DNA from: Microbotryum silenes-acaulis
Lineage: Eukaryota > Basidiomycota > Microbotryomycetes > Microbotryales > Microbotryaceae
DNA: 64,000 nt
Reading direction: 5' to 3'
Assembly: GCA_003665825.1 (NCBI GenBank)
Contig: QPFY01000020.1
Coordinates: 124,001 to 188,000, forward strand
Numbering within the stretch: the stretch's first letter is position 1; each line of letters starts with the position of its first letter. The notes under the pieces are model-generated. The model did no database searches and had not been told where the DNA came from. It saw nothing but the letters and a program-made list of their open reading frames with translations. Below, piece after piece: positions 44,810 through 57,418 of the stretch. A program made the position numbers and the translations under genes.

Positions 44810-46436
44810 GACCATGCTCACGCTCGAATGGACAGCAAAGTTTCCTACGCGGAACTCGAACAAACCCCACGAGTTCGCGACTCGCCTTCGCCTCATCAAT
44901 TCAGCGTCGAGTCATCGATCTGTTCTTTGGAAGGATCGAACACCCACGATTCTGATGGCCTCTTGGGTTACGACGACAGTGCTCTGTATATGGAGGGTGA
45001 GCGAGTCTTCGATGCGCAACTGCGATACCGGCTCGCTCAATCGTCGGATCTCCCATCAGGAATCCCCCTTGGCAAAATTGACCTCGACTTCGACGATGTG
45101 ATATCATTTACCGGCAAAACATCTCGAATTGTCGCTCAATAGAGAACTGAACTGACGAACTTCACGTTTGCTTTTCCGACAGTGTGACCGGGTCGAAATT
45201 CGAAGGGATGTGTGAGTTGTTATATGCCTGCGGGCAGCCGGGTTAGGCAGGGCAAGGGCCGGCAGCCAGCTGGCCAGAACAGACAGGGGCTACGGCACAA
45301 GTTTCTAAGCGCCTAGTTATAGGTATCAGTACGTCTACCTGGATCACGATGGTACGGCCACCCGTCAAGGTGATATTTCGCAGAGCGCCCGAGATTAGCT
45401 TGATGCCCAAGGAGATTACAGACGGGATGAATCTGCCGCTTTTGCAGTGTGAGATTAATGGGCCGGCCAGTGAAGACCGGATGGTCAGGGAGAGTGGACT
45501 TGGGAGCAGCACCCAGTACTATATACGCTGCCTAGTCATCCCGTCGTCCAATTGCTGTGGAATGAAGCTCCAGGTCGTATCCATTGTATACATGTAGCCG
45601 TGCATTACACCAGGATCTTACCACTCAAATGATGAGTGCAATCGCAGCCAGATGATCCGTGTGGTACCCCCACACCACACGGTTGCCGGCAAAAGCAGAC
45701 AGGAGCTTGCTGAACCTGGGAAGAGGTGCAGAAATACGCATGCACAGTGTCTTCGAAATTTGACCCTAGATGTGGTCTTTGCGTCCATCATGCTCGACGC
45801 TTAAAGACCATTCCTCGCTTCACAAGTCCGTGCGCAGCAGACTCGATCGATTCACCTGATTTTCGGGGAAAATCGGCTTTTGTCTAAGGGGAACGTATTT
45901 AGTTGACCTATATCGTCATCAAATACCCTTCCTCGCGCGGAGTATTACAATACACCATGCGAAAAGTGCGTTCCACGAGGATGCTAACGCCTTAGCGCTC
46001 GAACACGTTGACGAGACGCGTCGGGTGGAACGAACAAGCGTCGGTGCTCTCGAAGGGCAATCAAGCACTGATTAAGTGGGTATTTGAGAATGAAACCCAG
46101 CAGCGTCCAATTTGAAAGTGTCCAAGCGAGTGTACGAAAGAATGGTAATGAATAGTCGTTCCGAAGGAAACAACTGTTAAACAAAGACAGCTACCAAACA
46201 GGGGACCCCATAGAGAAGAAGGAAAGAAAAACCCGGCAAGGGTGTGGTTATATGGTCATCTAATGGGGGGACAGGAAGAGAAGCGGCGTAGGAGAGTGTT
46301 TAAACAAGGAATAATGCTGCGAGCCGGACATCTGTGAAAAAGAGTCGATGGCGAGCTGAGGATGAAAACACGAATGAAAGGTGGCAGCAAAATAGGCGTT
46401 GAAAACCGGGAGCGTCCAACGAGCGTCGAAAGCGTT
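44810..46436. other. Gene-free region right of copy B
   Basis: A 104-codon frame at 44828-45142 (MDSKVSYAEL to SRIVAQ) has even composition and may be the remnant of a gene cut by the duplication; no domain is seen. A short repeat at 45596-45621 matches 20198-20223. The rest, to the end of the secreted-protein gene, shows nothing further. Confidence 0.35.
45596..45621 (+). repeat. Short dispersed repeat, copy 2
   Basis: A 26-bp match with two differences to 20198-20223. Confidence 0.35.
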
Positions 46437-47561
46437 TTAAGCCTTGACGCAAGTCTTTTGCCTGCGGCGGTTGGTGCCGGCCTTGAAGCCAGTAGGGCAA
46501 TCTGTAGGGATGCGGGTGATAGGAGCGGCAGTGATCAGCGAAACAGTCGCAAAAGGGAGGAGTGAAATAACTGACCAAGGCTGCACTCGCCGACGACGCA
46601 AGTGGCGGCGTACTTCTGGTCGTACGAGGCGTCGCACTTTTTGCCCTCCTATAGAAGCAGAACCAACAGCAGAGTCAGGAAAAGGACTGATGAGTGTCCC
46701 GAATCGCGATGAAACAGGACATACAGCACCGCAGTTGTTGGGGTCGGAGCCGAGAGCGAGGCAGGCGTTTTGGGCCTTGTTGATGGTGTAACCACGGGTA
46801 GTGCACTGGAGTGAGCACTTTCCGTCGGCGCACCCGGACACACCGTTGGGGCTCTGGGCGCAGGTCTTGCCCTTGCACTTGTCGACGTTCTTGACGCAGA
46901 CGGTGGTCTTGTCGGTCATCTGAGTTGTGTAACCGGAAGGGCAGGTGATGGTGCAAACTTGGTTGCACTTGACGACGGCGACCTTGGGGTCGTACGTGAC
47001 CTTGTTGCGGTAGTTGCGAACGCACTGGGCATCAGCGTTGGCCTGAGCGTTGCCTGTGATCGCGGAAGTAAGTCGAGCAGAGGTCAGTAGGGGAATCGTG
47101 GGCGGACGCGTTGGCACAGGGGTACTTGGAGTCTCGACCACGGAGGGAAACTCACGCTCTCGGCCGACGGTGCAGCGGAACCTAGGCTGCGAGCGCTTGC
47201 TCAGAACAGAGCTCTCCATGTGGTCTTCGAAGTCGCGACGGGTGAGGCCGACGGCCGCGTAGGCCTCCTCGAAGTTGCGGGTGGCCAAGTTGTCCAAGTC
47301 GGTCTCGACGGAGCGCTTGGCTTTGCGGGCGGCGCGGGCGCGGGCGAGCGCGATGCGGGCGGACGCCTCGCGTTGCAGGCTTCGCTTGTCGAGGCCGAAC
47401 GAGGTGTCGTCTGGAGGCGAAGAGGTGGTGAAAGCACAATCAGTTGTTGCACGCGATAATTGTCCGATCCTGTTCGCTGGAGTTGCAGGAGACCACTTAC
47501 CGTGGGAGGCCAAGGCGGGGAGGGCGACAGCCAACAAGGAAAGGATTTGGACGGCGAGCAT
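46437..47561 (-). CDS. Secreted cysteine-rich protein
   Basis: Five exons, 47561-47501, 47410-47156, 47053-46725, 46648-46576 and 46501-46437, join in phase to 260 residues. The N-terminus is a clear signal peptide (MLAVQILSLLAVALPALASH). It is followed by a propeptide-like stretch with dibasic sites (DKRSL, KAKRS, LSKRS) that could be cut by a Kex2-type protease. The C-terminal 150 residues hold many cysteines in repeated patterns such as CPSGYTTQMTDKTTVC and CPTGFKAGTNRRRQKTC, with C-x3-C-x3-C spacings between, suggesting disulfide-linked modules. No catalytic motif is seen. The role is unknown; a cell-wall or host-facing protein is possible. Confidence 0.8.
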   Translation of the reverse strand: MLAVQILSLLAVALPALASHGKWSPATPANRIGQLSRATTDCAFTTSSPPDDTSFGLDKRSLQREASARIALARARAARKAKRSVETDLDNLATRNFEEAYAAVGLTRRDFEDHMESSVLSKRSQPRFRCTVGREREFPSVVETPSTPVPTRPPTIPLLTSARLTSAITGNAQANADAQCVRNYRNKVTYDPKVAVVKCNQVCTITCPSGYTTQMTDKTTVCVKNVDKCKGKTCAQSPNGVSGCADGKCSLQCTTRGYTINKAQNACLALGSDPNNCGAVCPVSSRFGTLISPFPDSAVGSASIGGQKVRRLVRPEVRRHLRRRRVQPWSVISLLPFATVSLITAAPITRIPTDCPTGFKAGTNRRRQKTCVKA

Positions 47562-50500
47562 GTTGAATTAAACGAGTGTGGGTCGGTCGGTAAAGAGTGA
47601 CAAGGGTCGGAGGCTGGAAACGGGACTGGAAGCTGAAGTGATGGGGAGGAAGGAAGGAAGGAGAAGATGATGAGGCCGGAACAGATGTGGTCGTGTTGTG
47701 CGATCGATGTCTTTTTCCGGTCTGGTCCCTATCGACCGCCTCCAGGTACAGCAAAGGCGAGAGTTTGCGCGCGCGATCGACACAAACGCGCCGCCCCGCG
47801 CTTGCAACCTGGCAATTTGCGAGGCCCCATTCACGTCGGCCCCGAAAACAGGAACTCGGACATTCTCTCGCCGAGGAATGGTGGCAACGCTTGTCTTTAA
47901 TTGTCAATTGAGCTCATAATCAAACTGCCGAATCCCGTGCTGACGGGTTCCGGGCCCTTGACCGTGAGCCCGTGGCCAGCGTGTCTTCGATGCACAGAGC
48001 CCACGCGCCGGCCTCTTGCAGTCACGAAACCTTGCCCCTTTTCATCAGCTACACGCTCATTCATACGATCATCTCTTATCCCTGCCTAGTGCCTACGGAT
48101 CTCCGCTGAACGGAGAAAGATCTAGCACTTGTGCTTTTCTTGTGGACTGAACGAAAGCAAAGCAATATGACAAAAATAAATCGGCATGCGTGTGCACGTG
48201 CATGAGCTTGCCACGCGCGCGACGCGCGCTCGCGGCGCTGGGCAGAAAACAACTTGGGTCGTGGATTATTGTCGAAATCTCAACGCTTGGGCCTGACGAT
48301 CCGATCCGTGAATCGAACAGTGTTCTTCTGGCCCTGGGCCCTCGGCTACAGGCGGGCGTGGGTCGATGTTCGAATCGTTTATCTTCCTTTTGATCAGCCT
48401 GTTCGAGCTGCGATTCAATTGCACCGCCGCTCACTTGATGCACATTTCAAAATTGCATCAAAGGTTCTGAGCGTCTTCCTAGAATTGAGTTCATCGTTCC
48501 AGATGTCGAGAAGATTGCATAGTCAGAGTAGTTTGGCGTTGGCCGCTACAGCGAGGGATCTGAGAGAGAGTCCTTCCAGTTCGAGCGTCGGGCTGTCAGG
48601 GGCCGGGAAGACTCGAGGGGGACGATGGTGGACTCAGGTACACTCTCCACAAGTGCACATCCCAGAGTCGAGCGAGAAGCCCATCGCAGACTCGGAGTTC
48701 CATTCATTGGCGCTGCGGCCCCAATCTGGGTAGCGTCCGAACTCCAAACTTCGGAGCGGTGGGGATCTGTGGGGGTCTTTTGGCAGGGCGAGATCATTCA
48801 ACATCGCAGCAACCCCCTCTGTGCGCGACGCGCGCGCGTGTCGGACCCCGTCGACAATTGTCAACTCACAGGCCTTTTTTACCGCGGCTGAACCGGCCGA
48901 TCCGAATAGTCGCCACCAGGGCCAATTAGAAAGTGGCCAGGCGCGAACTCGCTTCATGGTGCGAGGCCCGAATCCCATGATCTGCATCCCACGATTCCTA
49001 TCCACGCGGCGAGATCCTGCTAGACAGTTGGAGGGAGCGGCGAGCGGTCGAGGAGGTCTGTGCGGCGTACGCGCGAGTACAAGAGTGCCTGAATAGAATT
49101 TGATAGGCCTGATCCCGCGCGTGCCAAACTGGGTCTTTTCCTCACGAACCAAACTCGCGCGTACGCCGCACAGACCTCCTCGACCGCTCGCCGCTCGTTC
49201 CACCTTAGACGGCCGATAGAACCTCTGATCGGAGGCCCCGGGCCGGGGGACCTCAGGGTTGCCTTCTTATCGAACTGGCTAGGGCGACGACCACAGAGTC
49301 CCAGAAAATCCCTTTTGAACTCCTGAAAAAGCCTCTTGATTCATCGACACCTGAACGCGTTTTCGAGCGTCGACTTGAGTCTGCTCGCAGAGGCGCTTCG
49401 ACGCGCCCGCTGTCCCGTCGGAATCCAGTGTAGGGGACAAATCACGTGATATGTCTTGTTTGAAATCAATCCAGGGGTCACAGCCGGCTGCATCGAGTCG
49501 TTACCGCCTTGTACGCGCCAAGGTTGTGTTACAACGGCAATCATGTATAGATCCACGAAAAGTTCTACAAAGAGTACTCAGAGCTGCCTTACAAATATCA
49601 CGGAAATGTGTTTTTGTGCATGCCAGTGCAAGCGCAAAAGGCTGAAAAGGACGATGGGTGACGGGTGATGGGCGCCGGGCGCCCGGGAGCCGTTGCACGT
49701 GTGCACCGCAATTCGGCAGACCACGCGACGCGCGGCCGTCGGGCGGGGAAGGCATTAATTAACCCACACATTCTTTGCGTTGAACAGGCTTACAGCTCGT
49801 TTTGAAACGAAACGAAACGGTTGCACGGTCACTCCGAGTGAGCGTTGCACATTTGCAATTAAGTTCAAATGCGCGTTGCAGCAGTCTGGGCGGTGCAGAT
49901 ATTTCCTTGAAGCGGTGCGGCAAAAGTTGGGGTTGACCCACCCTTTTTTGAGAAGAAGAAGCAGCATTAGAAGGTTCCACACCCCCAAAGGGAGGAGAAA
50001 GGAGTGGGATCGGTAACAGTTGCGACTGAAGTGTTAAAGACACGCGCCTCGAATTTGTTGGAGATCCATTCACTTCATCCCGAAATTTCGGGGTGATCCA
50101 GGTCTTCAGCTGAGCATTGCTTCCGCCCAAAATGTCGGGCTGAATTCTCGGTGATGAGACGGGCTGTCGCCGCTTAGGGGCTCCGTGATTCGGCACAGCA
50201 GATGCTAATGCGGCATCAATAGGGAAGGACAGGTATCTCAAGAATGAAGGGCCACAAGAACTTCTCACAAAGAAGTGAAACCCGCTAAGTCGACCGTTCG
50301 AGACCTTGCTGGTGGCTGCAGACTCGGAGAAGATCGATCGGCCGCACAATCCTTCTTGCGAGAGTAGTAGGTACAAGCCGGTCCGCTTAGAGGGGTGGTC
50401 TTACCTTGGTTCACAGGTCCTTTTCGCACTATCCAGAGCCTCCATTTGTTAAGGAGACCACGCTACCGAAGCGTTCAAATTTTTGTCATCTCCATTATCG

Positions 50501-50959
50501 CGACCAATGATCTCACCTCGTCGTGCAGTCCACGATTGCAACTGATCGCTGATCGCTTCGAAAGCTCGCCCCGTCCTGGACGAAGAACCCTCTTCTATGC
50601 CATGGCTTGCTCGGTCTTCCGAACAATAAATACGCGACGCCTAATCGTCACCACCTGACTAACCTGAATGTCTAGGTATTTTTACAAGTATGGTTCGGTA
50701 GCGATTTGATGTAGATGTTGTCGGATCATTCATTTCGATCGTCGAACCCGCCGGGAAAACAAGTTGAGAATACATGGCAATTGGATTGCAGCGGATGCAG
50801 GGGCGGGATTCGACGTGAAACAAACTCTATAGTCTAGTTTTTGAAGGTGCGCTCGCCGAATTGACTTGACTTCGGCGAGTTGTGGTGCCCGAGATCGCGG
50901 CTCGTTCGGCCGTCACTCGATCGCCTCCGTCCGTCGACGTCGCATCGAGCTCCCACAGG
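47562..50959. other. Gene-free 3.4 kb region
   Basis: It separates the divergent secreted-protein gene and muskelin. The only structure seen is a perfect 44-bp inverted repeat at 49035-49196. GTTGCA words recur around 49690-49880. Open frames, the longest being 49759-50376 on the minus strand (205 codons), lack motifs. Confidence 0.4.
49035..49196. repeat. Perfect 44-bp inverted repeat with 74-bp spacer
   Basis: The arm at 49035-49078 (starting GAGCGGCGAGCGGTCG) is the exact inverse complement of 49153-49196. The arms are GC-rich and would form a very stable hairpin in RNA or DNA. It could be a small non-autonomous element or a hairpin RNA source; no open frame or target duplication supports a specific type. 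Confidence 0.85.
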
Positions 50960-53900
50960 ATGGGTGAGCCAGTCCGACTGTCCTACACGTCAGTACCGAG
51001 CTATTTGATTACCTTTATTGACTCTGGACTGACCTTGCTTTTGTAATGCCTGCTGCTGTTGCTGCTATGCCGCTACCGTCGCCCGTTCGCGAACAGGATC
51101 CACTCGTGCTCGGGCTACACCTCGACGTTCCAGCCTCACCACATCCTGACAGACAACCCATCCGATCAATCATCGCGCTGGACTGCACTCAACACCAAGC
51201 AGCCGACTGCAGCCGCCGCCGCCGCGTCGTCCCCGGCGTCGTCATCATCGGCGTCGAACAACTCGTTGAGCGCCACAAACCCCCACGCGGACGACCGAAC
51301 CAACACGAATGGAGGCGCAGCAGCAGCGGGGACGCGACCATCCACATCAGGATTGAAAAGATCCCGGGATATTCAATACATTACGTTGGAGCTCGAACAG
51401 CCAGCGATCGTCACCGCGATCGGCTTTGGCAAGTACCACAAGTACGAACCACCTCTGAGCTCGAACTTCTTCTTCTTCAGCAAGCAACGTTGACATCTTC
51501 TTTCCTTTCTATCCGGCTCGCAGGGTTCATCCATGCAATTTGCACGAGTTCAGTGTCTACGGTGGCATGTCGTCCGACCTGTCGTGCATGGAACCGCTGC
51601 TCCACGCCGGGCTCAAGAACGATTCTCAGCCTGAGCAGTTCAAGCTGCCGACCGATGCCGCTGCACCTCCTGACAAACCATCAGCAGTGAGTCCACTCAT
51701 GATTTCATTGTGAACTCTGGCTGAAGCGATATGCTGGTAAATTCGTTTAACCCGCCCACGGTAGGTTCTCCCCTCCAAATTCATTCGAATTGATGCGCTC
51801 ACGCCCCACACGCAAAATTACAACGGTCAGTCTTGGAGTGGAGGACTGGAGCGAATTCAATCGATCCCATGGCATTCCACCTGACATAGTCTATTGTACC
51901 CTTCACAAGTCTCAATCTGGCATGTTTGGCTAATGGGACTCACGAACGACATCGACGCGGCACTCGTAGCCTACGACACTGTAAGAATCTTCCCTCGGTC
52001 GTGCGTCGCACAAAAACCCGGATCTGACCGTATCGCCCTCTGCCCCCAGTATCGATCAGCTACGACGACCCACCTCGTCCTCTCACACCTTCGACGATCC
52101 GCACTCCTCCCGACGTTCCAATCGCTGCTCAACTCGATCCCTCCGTCCATGGCCTCATCGTTCGAACACCCACTTCTCTCGCAGTTGCACGACACCATCG
52201 TCGTACGAGGCGACTTTGTCGGAGCGGAGCGATTGCTCGAAGAAGCGAAAGCACAGAACCTGTTCCGAGAATGGACGCCCGGTGGTGGCAAAGGGGTCAG
52301 TGTCGTCCAGTGGGAACGACTGAACGATGTCCAGTACTCGAACCTCCCCCCTCAACCGAGAGCTCGAGCGGGTCACCAGATGGTCAGAATCGGGAGGAAG
52401 TTGTTACTGTTTGGTGGTTTCGATGGGAAAGAAGATCTCGCGGATCTATGGACGGCGGAATTACCTTCACCAGGGGAGGACATGCCGATACTCTCGTGGA
52501 GGTTGATCGATTCGGGGGAAGAGGAAGGGAAGCCGGATGGGGCATCGTCTACTGATCGACGACTATGGCCACGCAAGAGGAGTTGTCATCAGATGGCAGT
52601 TGACGAACGAGAAGGATGGGTCTACATGCTCGGATCACGCGTGACGAGGGAAGATGAAGAAGCGTTCGCGGAGAGGAAGGCACAACAGGCGGGTGGGAAC
52701 GCCGAGAACGGTGATGCGATGGAGGTCGAACATCATGGAGAGGGAAATGGTTTCAGCTCATGGGATGGGAAAAGCGTTTACGCTAGTGATTTCTGGAGGT
52801 ACAAGTTCGTTGGGACGGATAAGGGCGAGTGGGAATTGATCAGTGAGGATACTGCGACGCAAGGGGGACCCAAGCTTCTGTGGGTGGACTCCGGTTGTAG
52901 ATCGAAATAATTCCGAACCAAGACTGATGGTCGCCGGGCCTTCGCTCCCACAGCTTCGACCACCAGATGTTCCTCCACTCGGACTCGCAGAGACTTTTTG
53001 TGTTTGGTGGGAGAATCCAACCTCCTGACGAGGAGGATGCGCTCGAGGATCGCTACAGCGGACTGTACTGCTTCGATATCGTGGAAAACAAGTGGTCACA
53101 TCTTTTGTAGGTTCAAACAACATTCGTCGCCTCCGATTGGGAAGTACACTGACGACCGATCGTTTCCACAGTGGCGATCCGACATCGAACGACACCTTCC
53201 GTGCCGAGCGTCTACTGGGCCGGATCGGGCATTCCATGTTCTTTGATGCCCACTCACACACTCTCTACATCCTCGGTGGTCAACGAGGCGACGCCTACCT
53301 CGCCGACTTATGGGCGATCAAGTTTGTGGCCCCCAATGCGGCCGACCTCGATCTTGACGAACCGGCCAGCGGTGCGAGTGATGATACCTTCTTCTGGCGA
53401 GCCGGAGCCGTCATCGCAGGCGTCTCGACCGCAACACCCGTCACGACGATCGGCAACCCCACGCTCTCTACTCGATCACCTACGATCCTTCAAGTCATGC
53501 AAAAGAACGACGACGTTTCCCTCCCTTCACCTCTTGACGGTTCCGTCGGTCCTTCACCCTCCTTCACGCACCGCACAACGATCGACCCTACCACCCGAGA
53601 ATGGACGACGATGACAGGTCTCGTCAAGTATCATCAAGCCAGGAAAGAAGCACCTTCGAATGAGGTGTGGACCTATTCGACGACGAATGGTCCATCTAAA
53701 TGGGATAAACTTGAGCAGAGGGGGGAAACGCCACCACCGAGGTTCGCGGCTAGTGTTGTTTACGACCCGTTGAGGAAGGAGCATTATTTGTTTGGTGGGA
53801 ATCCTTTCAAGGGAACTGAAGAGAGGTTGGGCGATTTATGGAGAGGAAGGGTCTTTCAGTGAGTACTTTCTTCAGGGGTCCACTGACTCTCGGATGGTGA

Positions 53901-54423
53901 AGCTAATGCGCCGCTTGACTTATCAGTCCCTGTCCGGACGAAGCGCTCCGCATGGCTCGCTTCCTCGTCCGCAAACAACGGTCAGTCACCCTGCCACTGA
54001 TCTCGCACGAACCAGTGCTGACGACAACGCTCTCTTCGCTTCCCCAGCTTCACCGAGATGTGTCAAACGCGCCCCACGCTCATCGCCCTACAATATCTGC
54101 AAGACTCGATCGGCCAAGTCGTCGACCATACCGACGAAGATGAAGCCTCCGCCTTCCGTGCCTGCATGATCGCCGTCCTTTCCGCGCCTCCTCGCAACAA
54201 CTGCGAAGTCGATATGAACGTCGAGAACGACTCAAGCGCTGCTTCTCCAACGACGTCGACGACGAATTCGGTCGATGAGAATCATGCCGTGCTTGGCGGG
54301 GAGTTGTATACCAAGAGGCATGAGTTGTTTGAGAAGTTGTTGGGCTTCGTGCCGGCGAGTGAGGCGCAACCCAAGGAGGACTTGAAGGATGTGGCGACGC
54401 AGATGAAGAGGGACAGAATGTGA
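50960..54423 (+). CDS. MKLN1: Muskelin (CTLH/GID-type ubiquitin ligase component)
   Basis: Ten exons, 50960-50988, 51097-51441, 51524-51686, 51765-51825, 51910-51980, 52050-52879, 52954-53106, 53172-53858, 53927-53980 and 54048-54423, join in phase to 922 residues. The N-terminal discoidin-like domain shows IHSCSGYTSTFQPHHIL, DNPSDQSSRW, LELEQPAIVTAIGFGKYHK, NLHEFSVYGG and SIWHVWLMG. It is followed by a CTLH-like helical part (HPLLSQLHDTIVVRGDFVGA). Kelch blades follow (RAGHQMVRIGRKLLLFGGFD, FDHQMFLHSDSQRLFVFGGR, GRIGHSMFFDAHSHTLYILG, FAASVVYDPLRKEHYLFGGN). The C-terminal helical end holds FLVRKQRFTEM and LFEKLLGFVP. In animals muskelin is a subunit and substrate receptor of the CTLH E3 complex. 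Inserts between blades, including a long one after RRLWPRKRSCHQM, make this copy larger than animal muskelin. The first exon is only 29 bp. Confidence 0.9.
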
Positions 54424-54633
54424 TGGTACGAAGCTTCGTGTTGAAGAATTGTGAGGTACACATGAATATAATTTGCTCGTACAGAGTCTGGGAACAACCG
54501 TTGTCTGTATTTTGCGGTAACGAAAGAGGCGGAGAAAGCGGAACAATTACGTACTACACAGGCCGCGTCTTCGTATTACCGTAGAGTTAAGATGTCACAT
54601 CAGAACAGAAAGTGCGGGCATCCGATGTCGCCT

Positions 54634-57418
54634 TTACTCCCCCAGGGCCCTCTCGACGATCGCCCCCTTCTCCAACGCCACGGCCTGCCCACAAGCCGAC
54701 ATGAACGGATCATCCTTCCGGAGACCGTCGTCCGTGCCCACGAAATCCTCGGGCAACAACGTCGGTTCCTTCCTAACTCCACGTTCAATCTGATCGACAG
54801 CCCGGATCAAATCATAGTTGATCTCCTGACTGATTATCGAATCATCCTGGTACTTGGGATGCTTCTGCACAAATTCCCTCATCCACGTCGCCGTCGTGAC
54901 CAAAGTACCATCCGCGCGTCGTTTGATCAATTCTAGGGATTGGTACAATTTCGCCCGTGTGGAAGGATGAACGTCCGTCAATCCATCGAGGTAACGTCTC
55001 ACGACGCCGAGTAAACCAGGGAAGTTCTTCGACGGGGAACCATTGATGATTTCGTTGATGGTGAATTCGTCGTATTCGTCTTCAACGGGACCGAAGGAGG
55101 GGGTCTCGCCTCCTACGGGCGAATGGGAGCGAGGTGTGGTCGTGTGCGAGTTGCACGTTTGTTCGACGATATCGGTGGCAACACCATTGGGAGTGACGCG
55201 GGAAGACGACGTTGAATTCGAGGAGGACGTCGAGGACGATGACATCTCTTTGAGGTGCTTGTTGAGCCCGTTGATGAGAGAAGGGTTCGAAGGCGGTACC
55301 GGAGAGCATCCATGACCGGGTGCGGGGGAGAAGAGGTTCTTTCGGAAGTAAAACTTTTGCGAGTGCACGGCATCGCGTCGGTGCGCGCGATGCATATTCT
55401 CATCAACCTGTCGAAGCCCCCGGCCACTTTCAGCTCAGGTCCCGAGTGCAGCTCGTCAATAGAGTATCGCGGGACCCACCTTTGAGATCGGGATGTAAAA
55501 GTTCAGACCCAGCTGCATGATCGCTCTCGTCAAGAGCACGATGAATACGGCATGCGCAGCGTTCTCATAGTCCGTCAACTGGACCTCCATGGACCTGAAC
55601 TCGACCCTCCACCCGATCGGCGATCCAGGTGGGGGCGGCTTGAACCGCACGGTTTGCCAGTTCGTCGATTGGATGTTCTCGAAATGATCCGACGATCTTT
55701 CGTCATCTTGGTTCATCGTTTCCTCAAAGATGACGATCGGATCTCGGATGAAGAGGTGGGCGAAATGGGTCGAGAGTAAGGGGTCGACACCGTCGGCCAT
55801 GAGGCGTTCCTTGATCGCTTCGTCGTACGGCATGTCGTTGTCATTGTATTCGGGTCGGTTCGAGTCGCAGTCGTAGATGTAGCAATCGACGCTGTCGTAG
55901 CGCGATTTAGGAATCACGAATCGGTCGTCTCGCAGAGGCTGCAGAAAGGCGTAGGGAGATCAATATGGAGTGATCGTGGGTGGTCCACCACCTGCTCTCC
56001 CGAGGACTGACCTTGAGCCCTCTCTCTTCCTCTGTCCGGTCATCGACACTTCCCGCAATCACGTCCCACCGGCAATCGACGTCCGCGAGCAGCCCCCGGA
56101 AGATTGGCGAAGAGGCGGTGAGGGCCAGCTGTGCGAGTCGTTTCATCATCAGCAATCAATTTCGGAAACCCCGGATCTTGGCAGAACGGACCATTATAGG
56201 TCCCACAGGTACGAAAGCGTCGTACATCCTCCTCGCCTCGCTGACGCTGCACGCCTGGAACGTGATCTGCAAGCAGCAGCACCCCATCCCGAACCCCATC
56301 GCGTCCATGTAGATGTGATCGGGCAACGCCGCCCCCTCCCTGGCGTTTCTGTCCTCGGGCCAGATATCCCGATCGAAAGGGATGTTGGGGTCGATGAAGG
56401 GCTTTGGTGTGTTGGTATCGTGGTATATGGGCATGTTGATGGCGACTTTGGCGCCTCGTCGTCTCCGGATGTTGGCCGTGAGGGTGGGGAATCGGACGTG
56501 CGGGTTGGTGATTTCGTCAGGCAAGAACAAGGATCGTGAGACGCCGCCTCCGGGCGGGTAGTAGGGGTCGGTGAAGACGCCGGGGGCCCCGAGTCGAGGG
56601 AAACTGGTCAGGGTCATGGGAACCTCGTTGGCCTTCATTCGAGATTTGGCCAGCACTCGTCTGGATTTTGACGTTTGAGAGATTGGGATTAGTCGCTGAC
56701 ATGAAGACGAGTCTTGCGAACGATTTTCTTACCTGAACCGCATGTTGCCCTCGACCGAGAGCAGATCTTCGAGCGTAGCCCCGTACGGTGCGCCCGGTGT
56801 CGACTCGAGCATGTATCGGCCATATTCGGGGTGGAAGACGGGAATACAAGCTCTGCGGTAGATATATAGCCCATCAACACCTCGATACGATCGTCACTCG
56901 AGAGGCATGATCGTAGACTCACTCTCTTCCGGGCATTCGGGCCTGTCGCTCGGTCGCATCGGCTTGAAGATCTTCAAGAATCTCGGTCTGCCTCAGGGAC
57001 AGTCTCGCGTTCTTGTGCTCGTCGTCGTACGAGACGACCATGTATTCGATCTGGGAGCGATCCGCATGACCATTCGGATGCGGGTCAGTTGCGTACTCTG
57101 CTCGCTAGTTAACCGCGATCGCTCCGCTTTTCCTCTCGGCCCCATCGGAGCGAGGCCAGAACGGGCGGCAGAAGTCAAGCGCCGGCCGACGGAGCTCGCC
57201 CAAGCCAACGTCGACAGTCAAGCACGGCGCAAGATAGCCACCCACAGCAACACGATCAAAGAACTGACCTCATCACCCCAGAGCAGACTGTCGCCCGTAC
57301 GATCCTTGAGTCGGTGCCATATCTTGAGGAACTGTTCTATGCCGTGGGAGCGCACGTGATCGGCGTGCTGCTTGGCATCTTTCCACTCGAGCGGAGTGCC
57401 CAATGCCAGCAGGCCCAT
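54634..57418 (-). CDS. GCS1: Glutamate-cysteine ligase, catalytic subunit
   Basis: Seven exons, 57418-57269, 57050-56923, 56852-56733, 56660-56192, 56128-56012, 55938-55480 and 55407-54634, join in phase to 738 residues. The enzyme joins glutamate and cysteine with ATP, the first and limiting step of glutathione synthesis in the cytosol. Family marks in order: [157 protein letters not shown] and [14 protein letters not shown]. The C-terminal tail has a Ser/Thr-rich insert followed by [20 protein letters not shown]. It converges on muskelin with a 210-bp gap. Confidence 0.95.

Noticed and set aside
44717..45142. 141-codon frame across the right end of copy B
   Set aside because: The first part is antisense of the Helitron/kinase flank; only the part after 44828 could be real, and it has no motif.
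48634..49203. 189-codon minus-strand frame covering the 44-bp inverted repeat
   Set aside because: The same short peptide appears twice because of the repeat; nothing else supports coding.
49759..50376. 205-codon minus-strand frame in the gap before muskelin
   Set aside because: No domain or signal peptide was seen and the composition is uneven.
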